The notes under the pieces are model-generated. The model worked only from the letters and a program-made list of their open reading frames with translations, was not told where the DNA came from and did not search any database. This document shows, piece by piece, positions 41,556 to 50,211 of a stretch of DNA of 59,342 bases. The position numbers and the translations under genes are program-made. The stretch is from positions 1-59,342 of the forward strand of contig NZ_JAMBPR010000057.1 of the NCBI RefSeq assembly GCF_024206475.1. The letters are read 5' to 3'. Within the stretch, counting starts at the first letter, position 1; each line of letters begins with the position of its first letter. Source of the DNA: Paraburkholderia sp. CNPSo 3274. GTDB lineage: Bacteria; Pseudomonadota; Gammaproteobacteria; Burkholderiales; Burkholderiaceae.

Positions 41556-42707
41556 ATGCATCCTCGTTTCCTCGCTTCTCGTCGTGGCTGCGCGATCGCA
41601 GCGTCGTTGATGTTGGTTGCCGGCGCGGTGAACGCGCAGGAAATGGTCGTGAAGATCGGCGTGGCCAGCCCGCTCACGGGCGGCGGCGCAGCGTATGGCA
41701 AGGACATCGAGAACGGCGTGCGTCTGGCCGTGGATGAAGCCAACGCCGCGCATCCCACCATCGGCGGCAAGCCGGTCAAGTTCGTGATCGACTCGCAGGA
41801 TGACCAGAGCGATCCGCGCATTGGTGTGCAGGTCGCGCAGCAACTCGTGGACGACAACGTGGCCGTTGTGATCGGCCACTTCAATTCGGGCACGACGCTG
41901 CCGGCCTCGAAGATCTACGCGAAGGCGGGCATTCCGATGATCACGCCGGCGGCGACCAATCCGGCCATCACGCAGGGCGGCTCGCCGACCATCTACCGCG
42001 TGATCGCAACCGACTCGCAAAACGCCGGCAACGCGGGCAACTATGCGGCGACGGTGACGAAGGCGAAGCGCATTGCCATCATCGACGACCGCACGGCCTT
42101 CGGCCAGGGCGAAGCCGACGAGTTCGAAAAGGCCGTGAAGGCGAGCGGCGGCACGATCGTCGCGCGCGAGTTCACGAACGACAAGGCCGTGGATTTCAGT
42201 GCCCAGATTACGAGCATCAAGCGCACGAGTCCGGATCTCGTGTTCTTCGGCGGCCTCGACGCGCAGGCCGCCATGATCGTCAAGCGCATGCGCCAGCTTG
42301 GCCTGAAGGCGCAATTCCTCGCGGGCGGCGGCGTCATGGATGCCAACTTCATCAAGCTCGCCGGCGATTCCGCCGATGGGGCTTCGGTGTGGGAATACGG
42401 CCAGCCGCTCGGCACGTTGCCCAAGGGCAAGGGGTTCGAGGCGAAGTTCAAGCAGAAATACGGCATCGACATGCTCGCCTACGCGCCGTTCGCCTACGAC
42501 GCGGCGTGGGTCGCGATCACGGCGATGGAGAAGGCGGGCTCGGCGACTCCGGCGCAGTTCAACGCCGCGCTGAAGGCCACGAACTACGACGGCATTACGG
42601 GCAAGATCGCTTTCAATGCCCAGGGCGACCTGAAGAGCCCGAGTTCGACGCTGTATCAGGTCAAGAACGTGGCGTGGGTGCCGGTCACGACGCGAACCGC
42701 GGACTGA
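41556..42707 (+). CDS. LivK/LivJ-type periplasmic amino acid-binding protein
   Basis: A 383-residue ABC-transporter receptor with a signal peptide (MHPRFLASRRGCAIAASLML, cleavage near VNA-QE) and the branched-chain binding-protein fold (KIGVASPLTGGGAAYGKDIE, VIGHFNSGTTLPASKIY, IIDDRTAFGQGEADEF). Members bind branched-chain or other amino acids. No permease or ATPase genes are adjacent, so it must use components encoded elsewhere. The shared promoter segment with the aminotransferase gene suggests that lysine, pipecolate or aminoadipate is the ligand. ATG 41556 follows AAGGAAT. Confidence 0.9.
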   Translation: MHPRFLASRRGCAIAASLMLVAGAVNAQEMVVKIGVASPLTGGGAAYGKDIENGVRLAVDEANAAHPTIGGKPVKFVIDSQDDQSDPRIGVQVAQQLVDDNVAVVIGHFNSGTTLPASKIYAKAGIPMITPAATNPAITQGGSPTIYRVIATDSQNAGNAGNYAATVTKAKRIAIIDDRTAFGQGEADEFEKAVKASGGTIVAREFTNDKAVDFSAQITSIKRTSPDLVFFGGLDAQAAMIVKRMRQLGLKAQFLAGGGVMDANFIKLAGDSADGASVWEYGQPLGTLPKGKGFEAKFKQKYGIDMLAYAPFAYDAAWVAITAMEKAGSATPAQFNAALKATNYDGITGKIAFNAQGDLKSPSSTLYQVKNVAWVPVTTRTAD

Positions 42708-42764
42708 TATCACTCGCCTCTGCTACCGTGAAGGGCGCCGCCTCTGTCGGCGACCAATGCATTG

Positions 42765-42938
42765 TTTCCAATAGGAAATCGAGCGTGCGCCCGCAGGGCA
42801 GCCGCATGTCATCTCGATGGCGGAAAGCCGGGCGGATGCGATACACGCGGCATGGCGAAATTCCCGTGGATTTTCGTGTTGTCGCAGCAAAATTGCGCGT
42901 GTATAGTTTCCTAAAGTAGCAATGTTTCGTATCGGAAA
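42765..42938 (+). promoter_or_regulatory. amaB promoter with TTTCC-type operators
   Basis: TTGTCG (42879-42884), a 17-nt spacer and TATAGT (42902-42907) form a likely promoter. TTTCC-AATA-GGAAA (42765-42778) lies upstream. A half-site TTTCC (42907-42911) touches the -10, and TTTCG-TATC-GGAAA (42925-42938) lies in the start region. The arrangement is typical of sites for one dimeric regulator acting at several positions. Confidence 0.6.
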
Positions 42939-42957
42939 TTTTTAAGGGATTCTACCT

Positions 42958-44457
42958 ATGAAAGCCTCCACCATCCTCTCGGATCTCGGTATTTCCCAGC
43001 TCGCGGAAGCGGGCGACATCGCCGTGCATTCGCCAATCAACGGCGAACTGATCGGCCGCGTCGCGAGCCAGTCGGCGGCCGACGTCGACGCCGTGCTCGC
43101 GAAGGCACAGGAGGCGTTCAAGAGCTGGCGCAACGTCCCCGCGCCGCGCCGCGGTGAACTCGTGCGCCTGCTGGGCAACAAGCTGCGCGAACAGAAGCGC
43201 GCGCTCGGCAGCCTCGTCTCGCTGGAAACCGGCAAGATTTTCCAGGAAGGTCTCGGCGAAGTGCAGGAAATGATCGACATCTGCGACTTTGCGGTCGGCC
43301 TCTCGCGTCAGCTTTACGGTCTGACCATTGCTTCGGAGCGCCCCGGTCACCGCATGGCCGAATCGTGGCATCCGATGGGCGTGTGTACCGTGATTTCCGC
43401 CTTCAATTTCCCGGTCGCCGTGTGGTCGTGGAACGCCGCGCTCGCGCTCGTGTGCGGCAACGCCGTGGTCTGGAAGCCTTCGGAAAAAACGCCGCTCACC
43501 GCGGTTGCCGTCAACAAGATCATGCAGGACGTGTTGAAGGAATTCGGCGATGCGCCCGAAGGCCTCACGAGCCTGGTCGTTGGCGGCCGCGAAGTGGGTG
43601 CGAAGCTTGTGGCGGATCCGCGTTCGAACATCGTGAGCGCAACCGGCAGCACCGAAATGGGCCGCACCGTCGGCGTGGAAGTCGCGCGACGTTTCGGCCG
43701 CTCACTGCTCGAACTGGGCGGCAACAACGCCGGCATCGTCTCCGCGACTGCCGATCTCGAACTCGCGCTGCGCGGCATCCTGTTCTCGGCGGTCGGCACG
43801 GCGGGCCAGCGCTGCACGTCGCTGCGTCGGCTCTTCGTGCACGAGAGCGTGTACGACAAGGCAGTCGAGCGCCTGAAGACGCTCTACGGCAAGGTTGTGA
43901 TCGGCAATCCGCTGGAACAGGGCACGCTGATGGGGCCGCTCATCGACGAGCAGTCGTTCGCTCGCATGCAGTCGGCGCTCGAGCAGGCAAAGCGCGAAGG
44001 CGGCAAGGTGTTCGGCGGCGAGCGCCACACGGTGGCCGGCAACGAAAAGGGCTTCTACGTGCGTCCGGCGATCGTCGAGATGCCGTCGCAAACCGAAGTT
44101 GTCCTGAGGGAAACCTTCGCACCGATTCTTTACGTCCTCAAGTACAGCGACTTCGGCGACGCCATCGATGCGAACAACGCGGCCCACCATGGCCTCTCGT
44201 CCTGCGTGTTCACGACGGACCTGCGCGAGAGCGAGCGCTTCACGTCGGCCTCGGGCAGCGATTGCGGTATTGCGAACGTGAACATCGGGCCGAGCGGCGC
44301 GGAGATCGGCGGCGCGTTCGGTGGCGAAAAGGAAACAGGCGGCGGGCGCGAGTCGGGCTCCGACGCGTGGAAGGCTTATATGCGTCGTGCGACCAATACG
44401 GTCAACTATTCGTCGGCGCTGCCGCTCGCACAGGGCATCGATTTCAACGTCGAATAA
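42958..44457 (+). CDS. amaB: Alpha-aminoadipate semialdehyde (piperideine-6-carboxylate) dehydrogenase
   Basis: A 499-residue aldehyde dehydrogenase of the ALDH7/AmaB group. The NAD-site stretch is TVISAFNFPVAVWSWNAALA, the general base lies in LLELGGNNA (about 249-257) and the catalytic Cys in GTAGQRCTSLRR (about residue 286). The C-terminal GGAFGGEKETGGGRESGSDA is characteristic of the group. It oxidises 2-aminoadipate 6-semialdehyde, formed from L-pipecolate or L-lysine, to 2-aminoadipate. It has its own promoter and is followed by an FAD amine oxidase gene 105 nt downstream. Confidence 0.9.
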   Translation: MKASTILSDLGISQLAEAGDIAVHSPINGELIGRVASQSAADVDAVLAKAQEAFKSWRNVPAPRRGELVRLLGNKLREQKRALGSLVSLETGKIFQEGLGEVQEMIDICDFAVGLSRQLYGLTIASERPGHRMAESWHPMGVCTVISAFNFPVAVWSWNAALALVCGNAVVWKPSEKTPLTAVAVNKIMQDVLKEFGDAPEGLTSLVVGGREVGAKLVADPRSNIVSATGSTEMGRTVGVEVARRFGRSLLELGGNNAGIVSATADLELALRGILFSAVGTAGQRCTSLRRLFVHESVYDKAVERLKTLYGKVVIGNPLEQGTLMGPLIDEQSFARMQSALEQAKREGGKVFGGERHTVAGNEKGFYVRPAIVEMPSQTEVVLRETFAPILYVLKYSDFGDAIDANNAAHHGLSSCVFTTDLRESERFTSASGSDCGIANVNIGPSGAEIGGAFGGEKETGGGRESGSDAWKAYMRRATNTVNYSSALPLAQGIDFNVE

Positions 44458-44562
44458 GCGCAGTGATGTACGTGACCGGGCGCTTTGTGCACCCGGTCGA
44501 TGGATCGATTCGCGCAAACCCAATCCATGCGCGCCTCAGTTATCCGCAATCTGGAGCAAGTC

Positions 44563-45735
44563 GTGAGTTCTCAAGTCGTTATCGTTGGCGGCGGGGTAAT
44601 CGGTAGTTCTATTGCTTACTTTCTGCGCGCAGCCGACCCAACGGTTTCCGTGACAGTGTTCGAGCGCGACCCGAGTTACGCGCGCTCGTCGTCGGCGCTT
44701 TCGGCCGCGTCGATCCGGCAGCAGTTTTCCACGCCGTTGTCGATCCAGATGTCGCTATTCGGCATCGAGTTTCTGCGTGGCATTGGCGAGCGGCTCGAAG
44801 TGAACGGCAGCCGTCCGTCGATCGATCTGCATGAGGGCGGCTATCTTTTCCTGGCCACGGAAGCGGGTGATGCGACGCTGCGCGAGAATCACGCGCTGCA
44901 AACGCGTCTTGGCGCGGACATCGAACTCATGTCGCGCGACGCGTTGCACGCGAAGTTTCCCTGGCTCAACGTCGAGGATCTCGCAAGCGGTGCGTATGGC
45001 CGCAGCGGCGAGGGCTGGTTCGACGGCTACGGCCTCGTGCAGGCGTTGCGCAAAAAGGCGCAGTCGCTCGGCGCGCGCTATGTGCCGGCCGATGTGACTG
45101 GCGTCGTGCGCAGCGGCCGCAAGGTCACGCACGTGATCGCGAGCGACGGCGAACGCCATGCGTGCGACACGCTGGTGAACGCAGCCGGCGCGTGGGCGCG
45201 CAAGCTCGCGGAAATGATGGACATCGACATTCCGGTTTATGCGCGCCGCCGCAGCATTTTCAACGTGTCGTCGCCGGCACGGCTTACCACCTGCCCGTTG
45301 CTGATCGATCCGTCTGGTGTGTATTTCCGCCCCGAGGGCAACACATACATCACCGGAACGTCGCCGAGCGCGGCAAACGACCCCAACGATCTGCCGCTCG
45401 ACGAAGTCGATCATGCCATCTTCGACGACGTGATCTGGCCCACGCTTGCGCATCGCGTGCCGGGGTTCGAGGCGCTGCGCGTGGAGAACTGCTGGTCCGG
45501 CTATTACGAGTACAACGTGCTCGACCAGAACGCCATCATTGGTTATCACCCGGCCATCGACAACTGCGTGTTTGCCAATGGTTTTAGCGGGCACGGTCTG
45601 CAGCAGGGGCCGGCAACCGGGCGCGGCGTGAGCGAGCTGATCCTCAACGGCAGGTACACGACGCTCGATCTTGCTTCGCTCGACTGGTCGCGCGTGCTTG
45701 AAAATCGGCCGATCGTCGAAAAGAACGTCGTGTGA
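44563..45735 (+). CDS. FAD-dependent amine oxidase of the DAO family (L-pipecolate oxidase role proposed)
   Basis: A 390-residue FAD enzyme with the N-terminal motif VVIVGGGVIGSSIAYFL, RSSSALSAASIRQQFSTPLS following it, and the C-terminal FAD contact NGFSGHGLQQGPATGRG. It is similar in build to sarcosine oxidase, FOXRED1 and AmaA-type proteins. The start is the GTG at 44563 with GGAG 6 nt upstream. Encoded directly after amaB, it is best placed as the enzyme oxidising L-pipecolate to piperideine-6-carboxylate, the AmaB substrate. Another secondary amine acid is possible. A strong terminator follows. Confidence 0.82.
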   Translation: MSSQVVIVGGGVIGSSIAYFLRAADPTVSVTVFERDPSYARSSSALSAASIRQQFSTPLSIQMSLFGIEFLRGIGERLEVNGSRPSIDLHEGGYLFLATEAGDATLRENHALQTRLGADIELMSRDALHAKFPWLNVEDLASGAYGRSGEGWFDGYGLVQALRKKAQSLGARYVPADVTGVVRSGRKVTHVIASDGERHACDTLVNAAGAWARKLAEMMDIDIPVYARRRSIFNVSSPARLTTCPLLIDPSGVYFRPEGNTYITGTSPSAANDPNDLPLDEVDHAIFDDVIWPTLAHRVPGFEALRVENCWSGYYEYNVLDQNAIIGYHPAIDNCVFANGFSGHGLQQGPATGRGVSELILNGRYTTLDLASLDWSRVLENRPIVEKNVV

Positions 45736-45756
45736 CGGCGGGTAGTCAGGCCGCGC

Positions 45757-45787
45757 AAAAAAAGCCCGTGATTTCACGGGCTTTTTT
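45757..45787. terminator. Bidirectional rho-independent terminator
   Basis: AGCCCGTG (45763-45770) and CACGGGCT (45775-45782) form an 8-bp stem with loop ATTT, flanked by seven A on the left and six T on the right. Confidence 0.9.
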
Positions 45788-45794
45788 ATTGCTC

Positions 45795-45880
45795 GACGGC
45801 TTGATGAGCAAACCGCATGACATGGTGATTAGATTTCGTTTGATACGCCCGTGAGGGCTGACCACAATCGAAGCTTGTCC
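45795..45880 (+). promoter_or_regulatory. Promoter segment shared with the binding-protein gene, copy 2
   Basis: It aligns with 41372-41459; the identical core is at 45823-45844. It begins just after the terminator and ends 29 nt before the aminotransferase start, so it must contain the promoter of that gene. Confidence 0.65.
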
Positions 45881-45908
45881 GTTGCCGCGCCTAACCGCCA
45901 TCGACTCC

Positions 45909-47138
45909 ATGTCCGCCATTTACGATTTCACCGCGCCCTTTCAGCATCCCGCCGGCTCGCCCATTCGCGAGCTTTTCAAGTACCTGGGAGAACCAGGCAT
46001 GATTTCCTTCGCTGGCGGCTATCCTGCCAGCGACCTGTTCGATGCCGATGGACTGCAGGCGGCAGCGGCTCAGGCATGGCAGGCTTCCACGCGCTGCCTT
46101 CAATATGGCCCGACCGACGGGTTGCCTGAATTGAAAACGCAACTGCTCGCGCTGATGGCGCGCCGTGGTGTGACCTGCGCGCTCGAAGAGATGCTCGTTA
46201 CGACAGGGTCGCAGCAAGGCCTCGATCTCTTGTTGCGCGTGCTGCTCAATCCGGGCGATACGGCCTTGACCGAGCAGCCGGCGTATCCGGCCACGCTGCA
46301 GGCGCTCAGGCTCCAGCAGGCGCATGTCGTGACGGTACCGGTAGACGGCGACGGTCTCGACGTGGACGAACTCGCCGCGCGGCTCGCTTCGGGCGCGATT
46401 GTCCGGCCCAAGCTGCTGTACACGGTGCCGACCTTCGCGAATCCCACCGGGGCCACGCTCACGCGCGAACGGCGCCTTGCGCTCTTGCGTCTCGCCGTTC
46501 AATACCGCTTCGTGATCGTCGAGGACGATCCATACGGCGATCTGCGTTTCGCGGGCAATGCTGTGCCGTCGATGCTTGCGCTGGCAAGCGAGGTGCAGGG
46601 CGCGCGCGATTGGATCGTGCACTTCTCGAGTCTTTCGAAAGTCGTCGCGCCTGGCTTGCGCGTAGGCTGGACTATCGCGCCCGCTGAAATCGCGCGGCGC
46701 TGCGTGATCGCCAAGCAGACCGTCGACCTGTGCAGCACGCCGTGGACCCAGGCGATCGCCGCGCACTATCTGGAAGCAGGCTCGCTCGAACGGCACCTTC
46801 CGCACATCACGCAAGCGTATCAGCGCAAATGCGAAGCGCTTTGCGATGGCTTGTGCGCGCAGTTCGGCGACGGAATCGCGTTTCATCGACCCGAAGGCGG
46901 CATGTTCGTTTGGGCGCGTATTCCGGATCTGGCGATCGATGCGCTCTTGCCGAATGCAATTGCCAACAAGGTGATTTTTGTTCCGGGCAAGGCGTTTTTC
47001 GCTGATGAGCCGGACGCCGCGTCGCTGCGTCTTTCTTTCGCCGCGCCGAACGTGGATGAGATTCGCGAAGGCGTGGCGCGTTTGAAGCGGGCCGCGCATG
47101 GCACGCGAGCGGCGAGCGCGGCGTCGGCACCTGTTTGA
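45909..47138 (+). CDS. PLP-dependent aminotransferase, 2-aminoadipate (LysN-like) type
   Basis: A 409-residue fold-type I aminotransferase. Landmarks are GMISFAGGYPASDLFD, TTGSQQGLDLLLRVLLNPGD, YTVPTFANPTGATLT, VEDDPYGDLRF and the PLP-lysine in HFSSLSKVVAPGLRVGW. There is no N-terminal helix-turn-helix, so it is an enzyme rather than a MocR regulator. LysN-type members convert 2-aminoadipate to 2-oxoadipate, the substrate of the DUF1338 enzyme encoded at 39403. ATG 45909 is used; TTG 45882 is an alternative and neither has a clear ribosome site. Confidence 0.88.
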   Translation: MSAIYDFTAPFQHPAGSPIRELFKYLGEPGMISFAGGYPASDLFDADGLQAAAAQAWQASTRCLQYGPTDGLPELKTQLLALMARRGVTCALEEMLVTTGSQQGLDLLLRVLLNPGDTALTEQPAYPATLQALRLQQAHVVTVPVDGDGLDVDELAARLASGAIVRPKLLYTVPTFANPTGATLTRERRLALLRLAVQYRFVIVEDDPYGDLRFAGNAVPSMLALASEVQGARDWIVHFSSLSKVVAPGLRVGWTIAPAEIARRCVIAKQTVDLCSTPWTQAIAAHYLEAGSLERHLPHITQAYQRKCEALCDGLCAQFGDGIAFHRPEGGMFVWARIPDLAIDALLPNAIANKVIFVPGKAFFADEPDAASLRLSFAAPNVDEIREGVARLKRAAHGTRAASAASAPV

Positions 47139-47150
47139 AATTCGCGCCAT

Positions 47151-48059
47151 TCAAAAGCCGCGCGTTTCCCTTTGCGCAACCGACTGCGCAAGCTCGACGA
47201 AGCGCTCCACGCATGTCGAGGTGAACGGCTCGGTCCACGAGACAGTCTGGTCGAGTGCAGGCGCACCGCGCAACGGCACATAGGCCACGCCCGAGCGCTG
47301 CAGCGCCATCGTGAAGGCCGGCACGATGGCGACGCCGCGCTCGGCCGCGACGAGCGATATCAGCGCTGCAGTTTGCGAAGCGGTCGGCCCGATGCGCGGC
47401 TCCATCCCTGCTTGCGCGCACAACGAATCTAGCGCTGCAGTCAGCGCCGACCCAGATCCCGGCGGAAAGATCAGAAACGTCTCGTCGCGAAGCTCGGCGA
47501 AGTCGATCGACTGCTTGCGCGCATGCACACTGCCGCTCGGCACGGCGGCGATGAGCGGCTCGTGCGCGATCACGAGCGAACTCAGACTGTCTTCCTGGGC
47601 GTTCGCTGCTGACCAGCCGAAGCCGATATCGAGTGCGCCCTCAACGATCTGCCGATGCTGACTCGCGGTGGCGACCTCACGAAAGGTCAGTTCCACCTCG
47701 GGCAGCGCGCGGCCTGCATTGCGCACGATTTCCGCGAATGCGTCGGACATGGGAATCGAGCTCGTGTAGCCGATCGCAATGCGGCCTGTCACGCCCTGCG
47801 CGAGCTTGCGTGCGGTGGCCTGCGCCTCGCCAACGGCATGCAACACGCCGCGTGCTCGCTCGAGGAACAAAATGCCTTCTGGCGTGAGTTTGACGGCGCG
47901 CGTCGAACGCTCGAAAAGGCGAATGCCGAGTTCGGCTTCCAGCGCCGCGATATGACGCGTTAGCGGCGGCTGCGCAATGTTCAGGCGCACGGCGGCGCGC
48001 CCGAAGTGCAGTTCTTCGGCAACGGTGACGAAATAGCGGAGGCGGCGCAGGTCGAGCAT
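47151..48059 (-). CDS. LysR-family regulator, BenM/CatM-like
   Basis: A 302-residue LysR protein with the typical opening MLDLRRLRYFVTVAEELHFG and helix-turn-helix NIAQPPLTRHIAALEAELG. The effector domain contains RIAIGYTSSIPMS and EGALDIGFGW. It is convergent with the aminotransferase gene (12 nt between stops) and divergent from the MFS transporter gene (95 bp), so the transporter is its most likely target. Confidence 0.92.
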   Translation of the reverse strand: MLDLRRLRYFVTVAEELHFGRAAVRLNIAQPPLTRHIAALEAELGIRLFERSTRAVKLTPEGILFLERARGVLHAVGEAQATARKLAQGVTGRIAIGYTSSIPMSDAFAEIVRNAGRALPEVELTFREVATASQHRQIVEGALDIGFGWSAANAQEDSLSSLVIAHEPLIAAVPSGSVHARKQSIDFAELRDETFLIFPPGSGSALTAALDSLCAQAGMEPRIGPTASQTAALISLVAAERGVAIVPAFTMALQRSGVAYVPLRGAPALDQTVSWTEPFTSTCVERFVELAQSVAQRETRGF

Positions 48060-48154
48060 TCTTGTTCTGGCGGTATCAATGGCGACGAAAACGGTATTGG
48101 CCCGCGCGTTGGCCGGTCCTCAGACTGTCAGTTGGACCAGACAGGGCGTCAAGC

Positions 48155-49351
48155 ATGAAAGACAAATCCATTCGAGCCGCGTTCTTCCTGTGCGGCTTCG
48201 CGGCCTTCATCAATCTCTACGCCACGCAAGGCATTCTGCGCGAACTCGCCGTCACGTTCGGCGTGAGCGCGGAGCGCGCCGGGCAGGGCGTGAGTGCAAC
48301 CACGCTGGCCGTCGCCATTATCGCGCCGTTTGTCGGCACCCTGGCGGCGCGCTTCGACAGGCGGAACGTGATTGTCGCCGCCGCGCTCGCATCGGCGGTG
48401 CCCGTTGTCTGGTCCGCGCATGCGCCGAGTTTTGCGTCCTTCCTCACGGCCCGTTTCGCCGCGGGCGTGCTGATGCCGTTCATTTTCGCCATGTCGATTT
48501 CGTACATCGGCGAACGCTATCACCGCGAGCGCGCCACCGAGGTGAGCGCAATCTTCGTGGCAGGCACCACGCTGGGCGGGTTCGCCGGACGTTTCGTCAC
48601 CAACCTGCTCACTTCGATGCTCGGCTGGCGTCACGCGCTCGACATCGTGGCGGTGCTCAGTTTCGCGACGGGTCTCGCGATCTATGCGAGCCTGCCTGCA
48701 TCGGGTGCTGTGCGCGCAGAAGGCGGTTCCGCAACGAAGGCGCAATGGAAACTGGCGATGCGCGGCCCGGTGCTCGCCTCATTCGCCGTGGGCGCATGCG
48801 TGCTCGCCTCTCAAGTCGCGACGTTCACCTTCGTGGGCCTGCGGCTCACGCGCGCGCCGTTCGAATTCTCGACGGCGGGCATCGGCGCGATTTATGCCGT
48901 GTTCCTCGTTGCGGTGGTCGTCACGCCGATCTCGGGCCGCATCGCGAGGCACCGGGGGCCACGCGACCTCGCGCTCGCAGCGGTTGGCCTCGCCATTGCG
49001 GGCAGCCTGCTGACGCTGCCAGACAGCGTCGGCGCGATCCTCGTTGGGCTCGCGCTCGGCTCGACGGCGGTTTTCGTCGAACAGGCCTGCGCCAACGCGT
49101 TTATTTCGCATGCCGCCGCCGGGGCGCGGACTACGGCGATCGGAATCTACCTCTCCTGCTATTACTTCGGCGGCAGCCTCGGCTCCGTGTTGCCGATTCC
49201 AGCATGGCATCGCTGGGGCTGGGTGGGGTGCGTGGCGTTCGTCGTGGCCGCTCAGGCCCTTGTCGGGCTGCTCGTGTTCGGGTTCTGGCGGCCCGAGCGC
49301 GCCGCCGCACGGAGCGATGCGCGCGGTGCGCCAGGGCAATCGCCTGGTTGA
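48155..49351 (+). CDS. MFS transporter (YnfM-like, 12 helices)
   Basis: A 398-residue major facilitator. It opens FFLCGFAAFINLYATQGIL with SATTLAVAIIAPFVGTLAARFDRRNVIV (motif A), and motif RFAAGVLMPFIFAMSISYIG follows. The second half contains GSTAVFVEQACANAFISHAA and SCYYFGGSLGSVLP. YnfM-type proteins are proton-driven exporters or importers of small compounds. ATG 48155 is the probable start; the frame is open to 48062. Control by the divergent LysR is likely. The substrate is unknown. Confidence 0.9.
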   Translation: MKDKSIRAAFFLCGFAAFINLYATQGILRELAVTFGVSAERAGQGVSATTLAVAIIAPFVGTLAARFDRRNVIVAAALASAVPVVWSAHAPSFASFLTARFAAGVLMPFIFAMSISYIGERYHRERATEVSAIFVAGTTLGGFAGRFVTNLLTSMLGWRHALDIVAVLSFATGLAIYASLPASGAVRAEGGSATKAQWKLAMRGPVLASFAVGACVLASQVATFTFVGLRLTRAPFEFSTAGIGAIYAVFLVAVVVTPISGRIARHRGPRDLALAAVGLAIAGSLLTLPDSVGAILVGLALGSTAVFVEQACANAFISHAAAGARTTAIGIYLSCYYFGGSLGSVLPIPAWHRWGWVGCVAFVVAAQALVGLLVFGFWRPERAAARSDARGAPGQSPG

Positions 49352-49459
49352 CAGCGTAAATATTGGCTTCTTACTATGAATACAGCATTGCACACAAAAT
49401 GATATGCAGAGTTGTGTGGCGTCGGCATCGTGCATGGCCACGACGACGGCGGGAAGACC

Positions 49460-50148
49460 ATGAGCAAAGCGACCAACGAGGCAGAGGCGGGTGTCCGCCG
49501 CCATGGCGGACGATACATCTATGAAGAGCTGCGCAGACAGATTCTGACGCTGCAACTCAAGCCTGGTGCGCCGCTGGACGAGGTATCGCTCGCTGAGCAA
49601 TTCGGCCTTTCGCGCTCGCCCGGCTCATTAGCGAGGGGCTCGTCACGATCCTCCCTAATCGCACGACGCTCGTGACGCCGCTGGAAATCGAGGAATTTCC
49701 CAAATACGTTTCGGCTCTCGACCTCATTCAGCGCGCGGTGACCCGGCTCGCCGCGCTGCATCGCAGGCAAGAGGACCTCGCGATTCTCAAGAAAGCCGAC
49801 GCCGCGTATATGAAAGCGGTCGAGAGCGGGGATGCCGAGGCGTTGACCGAGAGGAACAAGCAGCTGCACATGGCCATTGCGCATGCGGCAAACAATCCGT
49901 ATTTCGTGGGGTATTACGAACGGCTGCTGGGCGAGGGGCAACGCCTGACGCATCTTCACTTCGACTACACGGTGACCTCGCCTCACGCGACCAAGCTGGG
50001 GAATGACCATAGCGAGATCATCGATGCCATTGCGCGTAAGGACGCCGATCTGGCCGAGAAGCTCGCACACGAACACACGATGCATTTCCAGAAACGGTTC
50101 CTCGACTACATGCGCCAGAACATGACGGAATCGATCGCCATTGTGTGA
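49460..50148 (+). pseudogene. GntR/FCD-family regulator inactivated by a short deletion
   Basis: The ATG at 49460 opens a winged-helix domain (YIYEELRRQILTLQLKPGAP, DEVSLAEQFGLSRSP). Directly after SRSP, where family members continue with VREAL and a recognition helix, the frame changes. The original protein resumes in another frame as LISEGLVTILPNRTTLVTPL and continues through an intact FCD domain to 50148 (DLIQRAVTRLAALH, NKQLHMAIAHAANNPYF, DHSEIIDAIARKDADLAEKL). About 20 nt not divisible by three are missing near 49621. DNA binding would be lost. It precedes the HAD-family gene by 64 nt, probably its former target. Confidence 0.82.
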
Positions 50149-50211
50149 TTCGCGGCGTCGAAGCGGCCTGGACACTGTGATCGCCGCCATGCACTTCCAG
50201 GAGGAGTAACC

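Noticed and set aside
45909..47138. MocR-type transcriptional regulator
   Set aside because: There is no N-terminal winged helix; the whole length is aminotransferase fold, so it is an enzyme.
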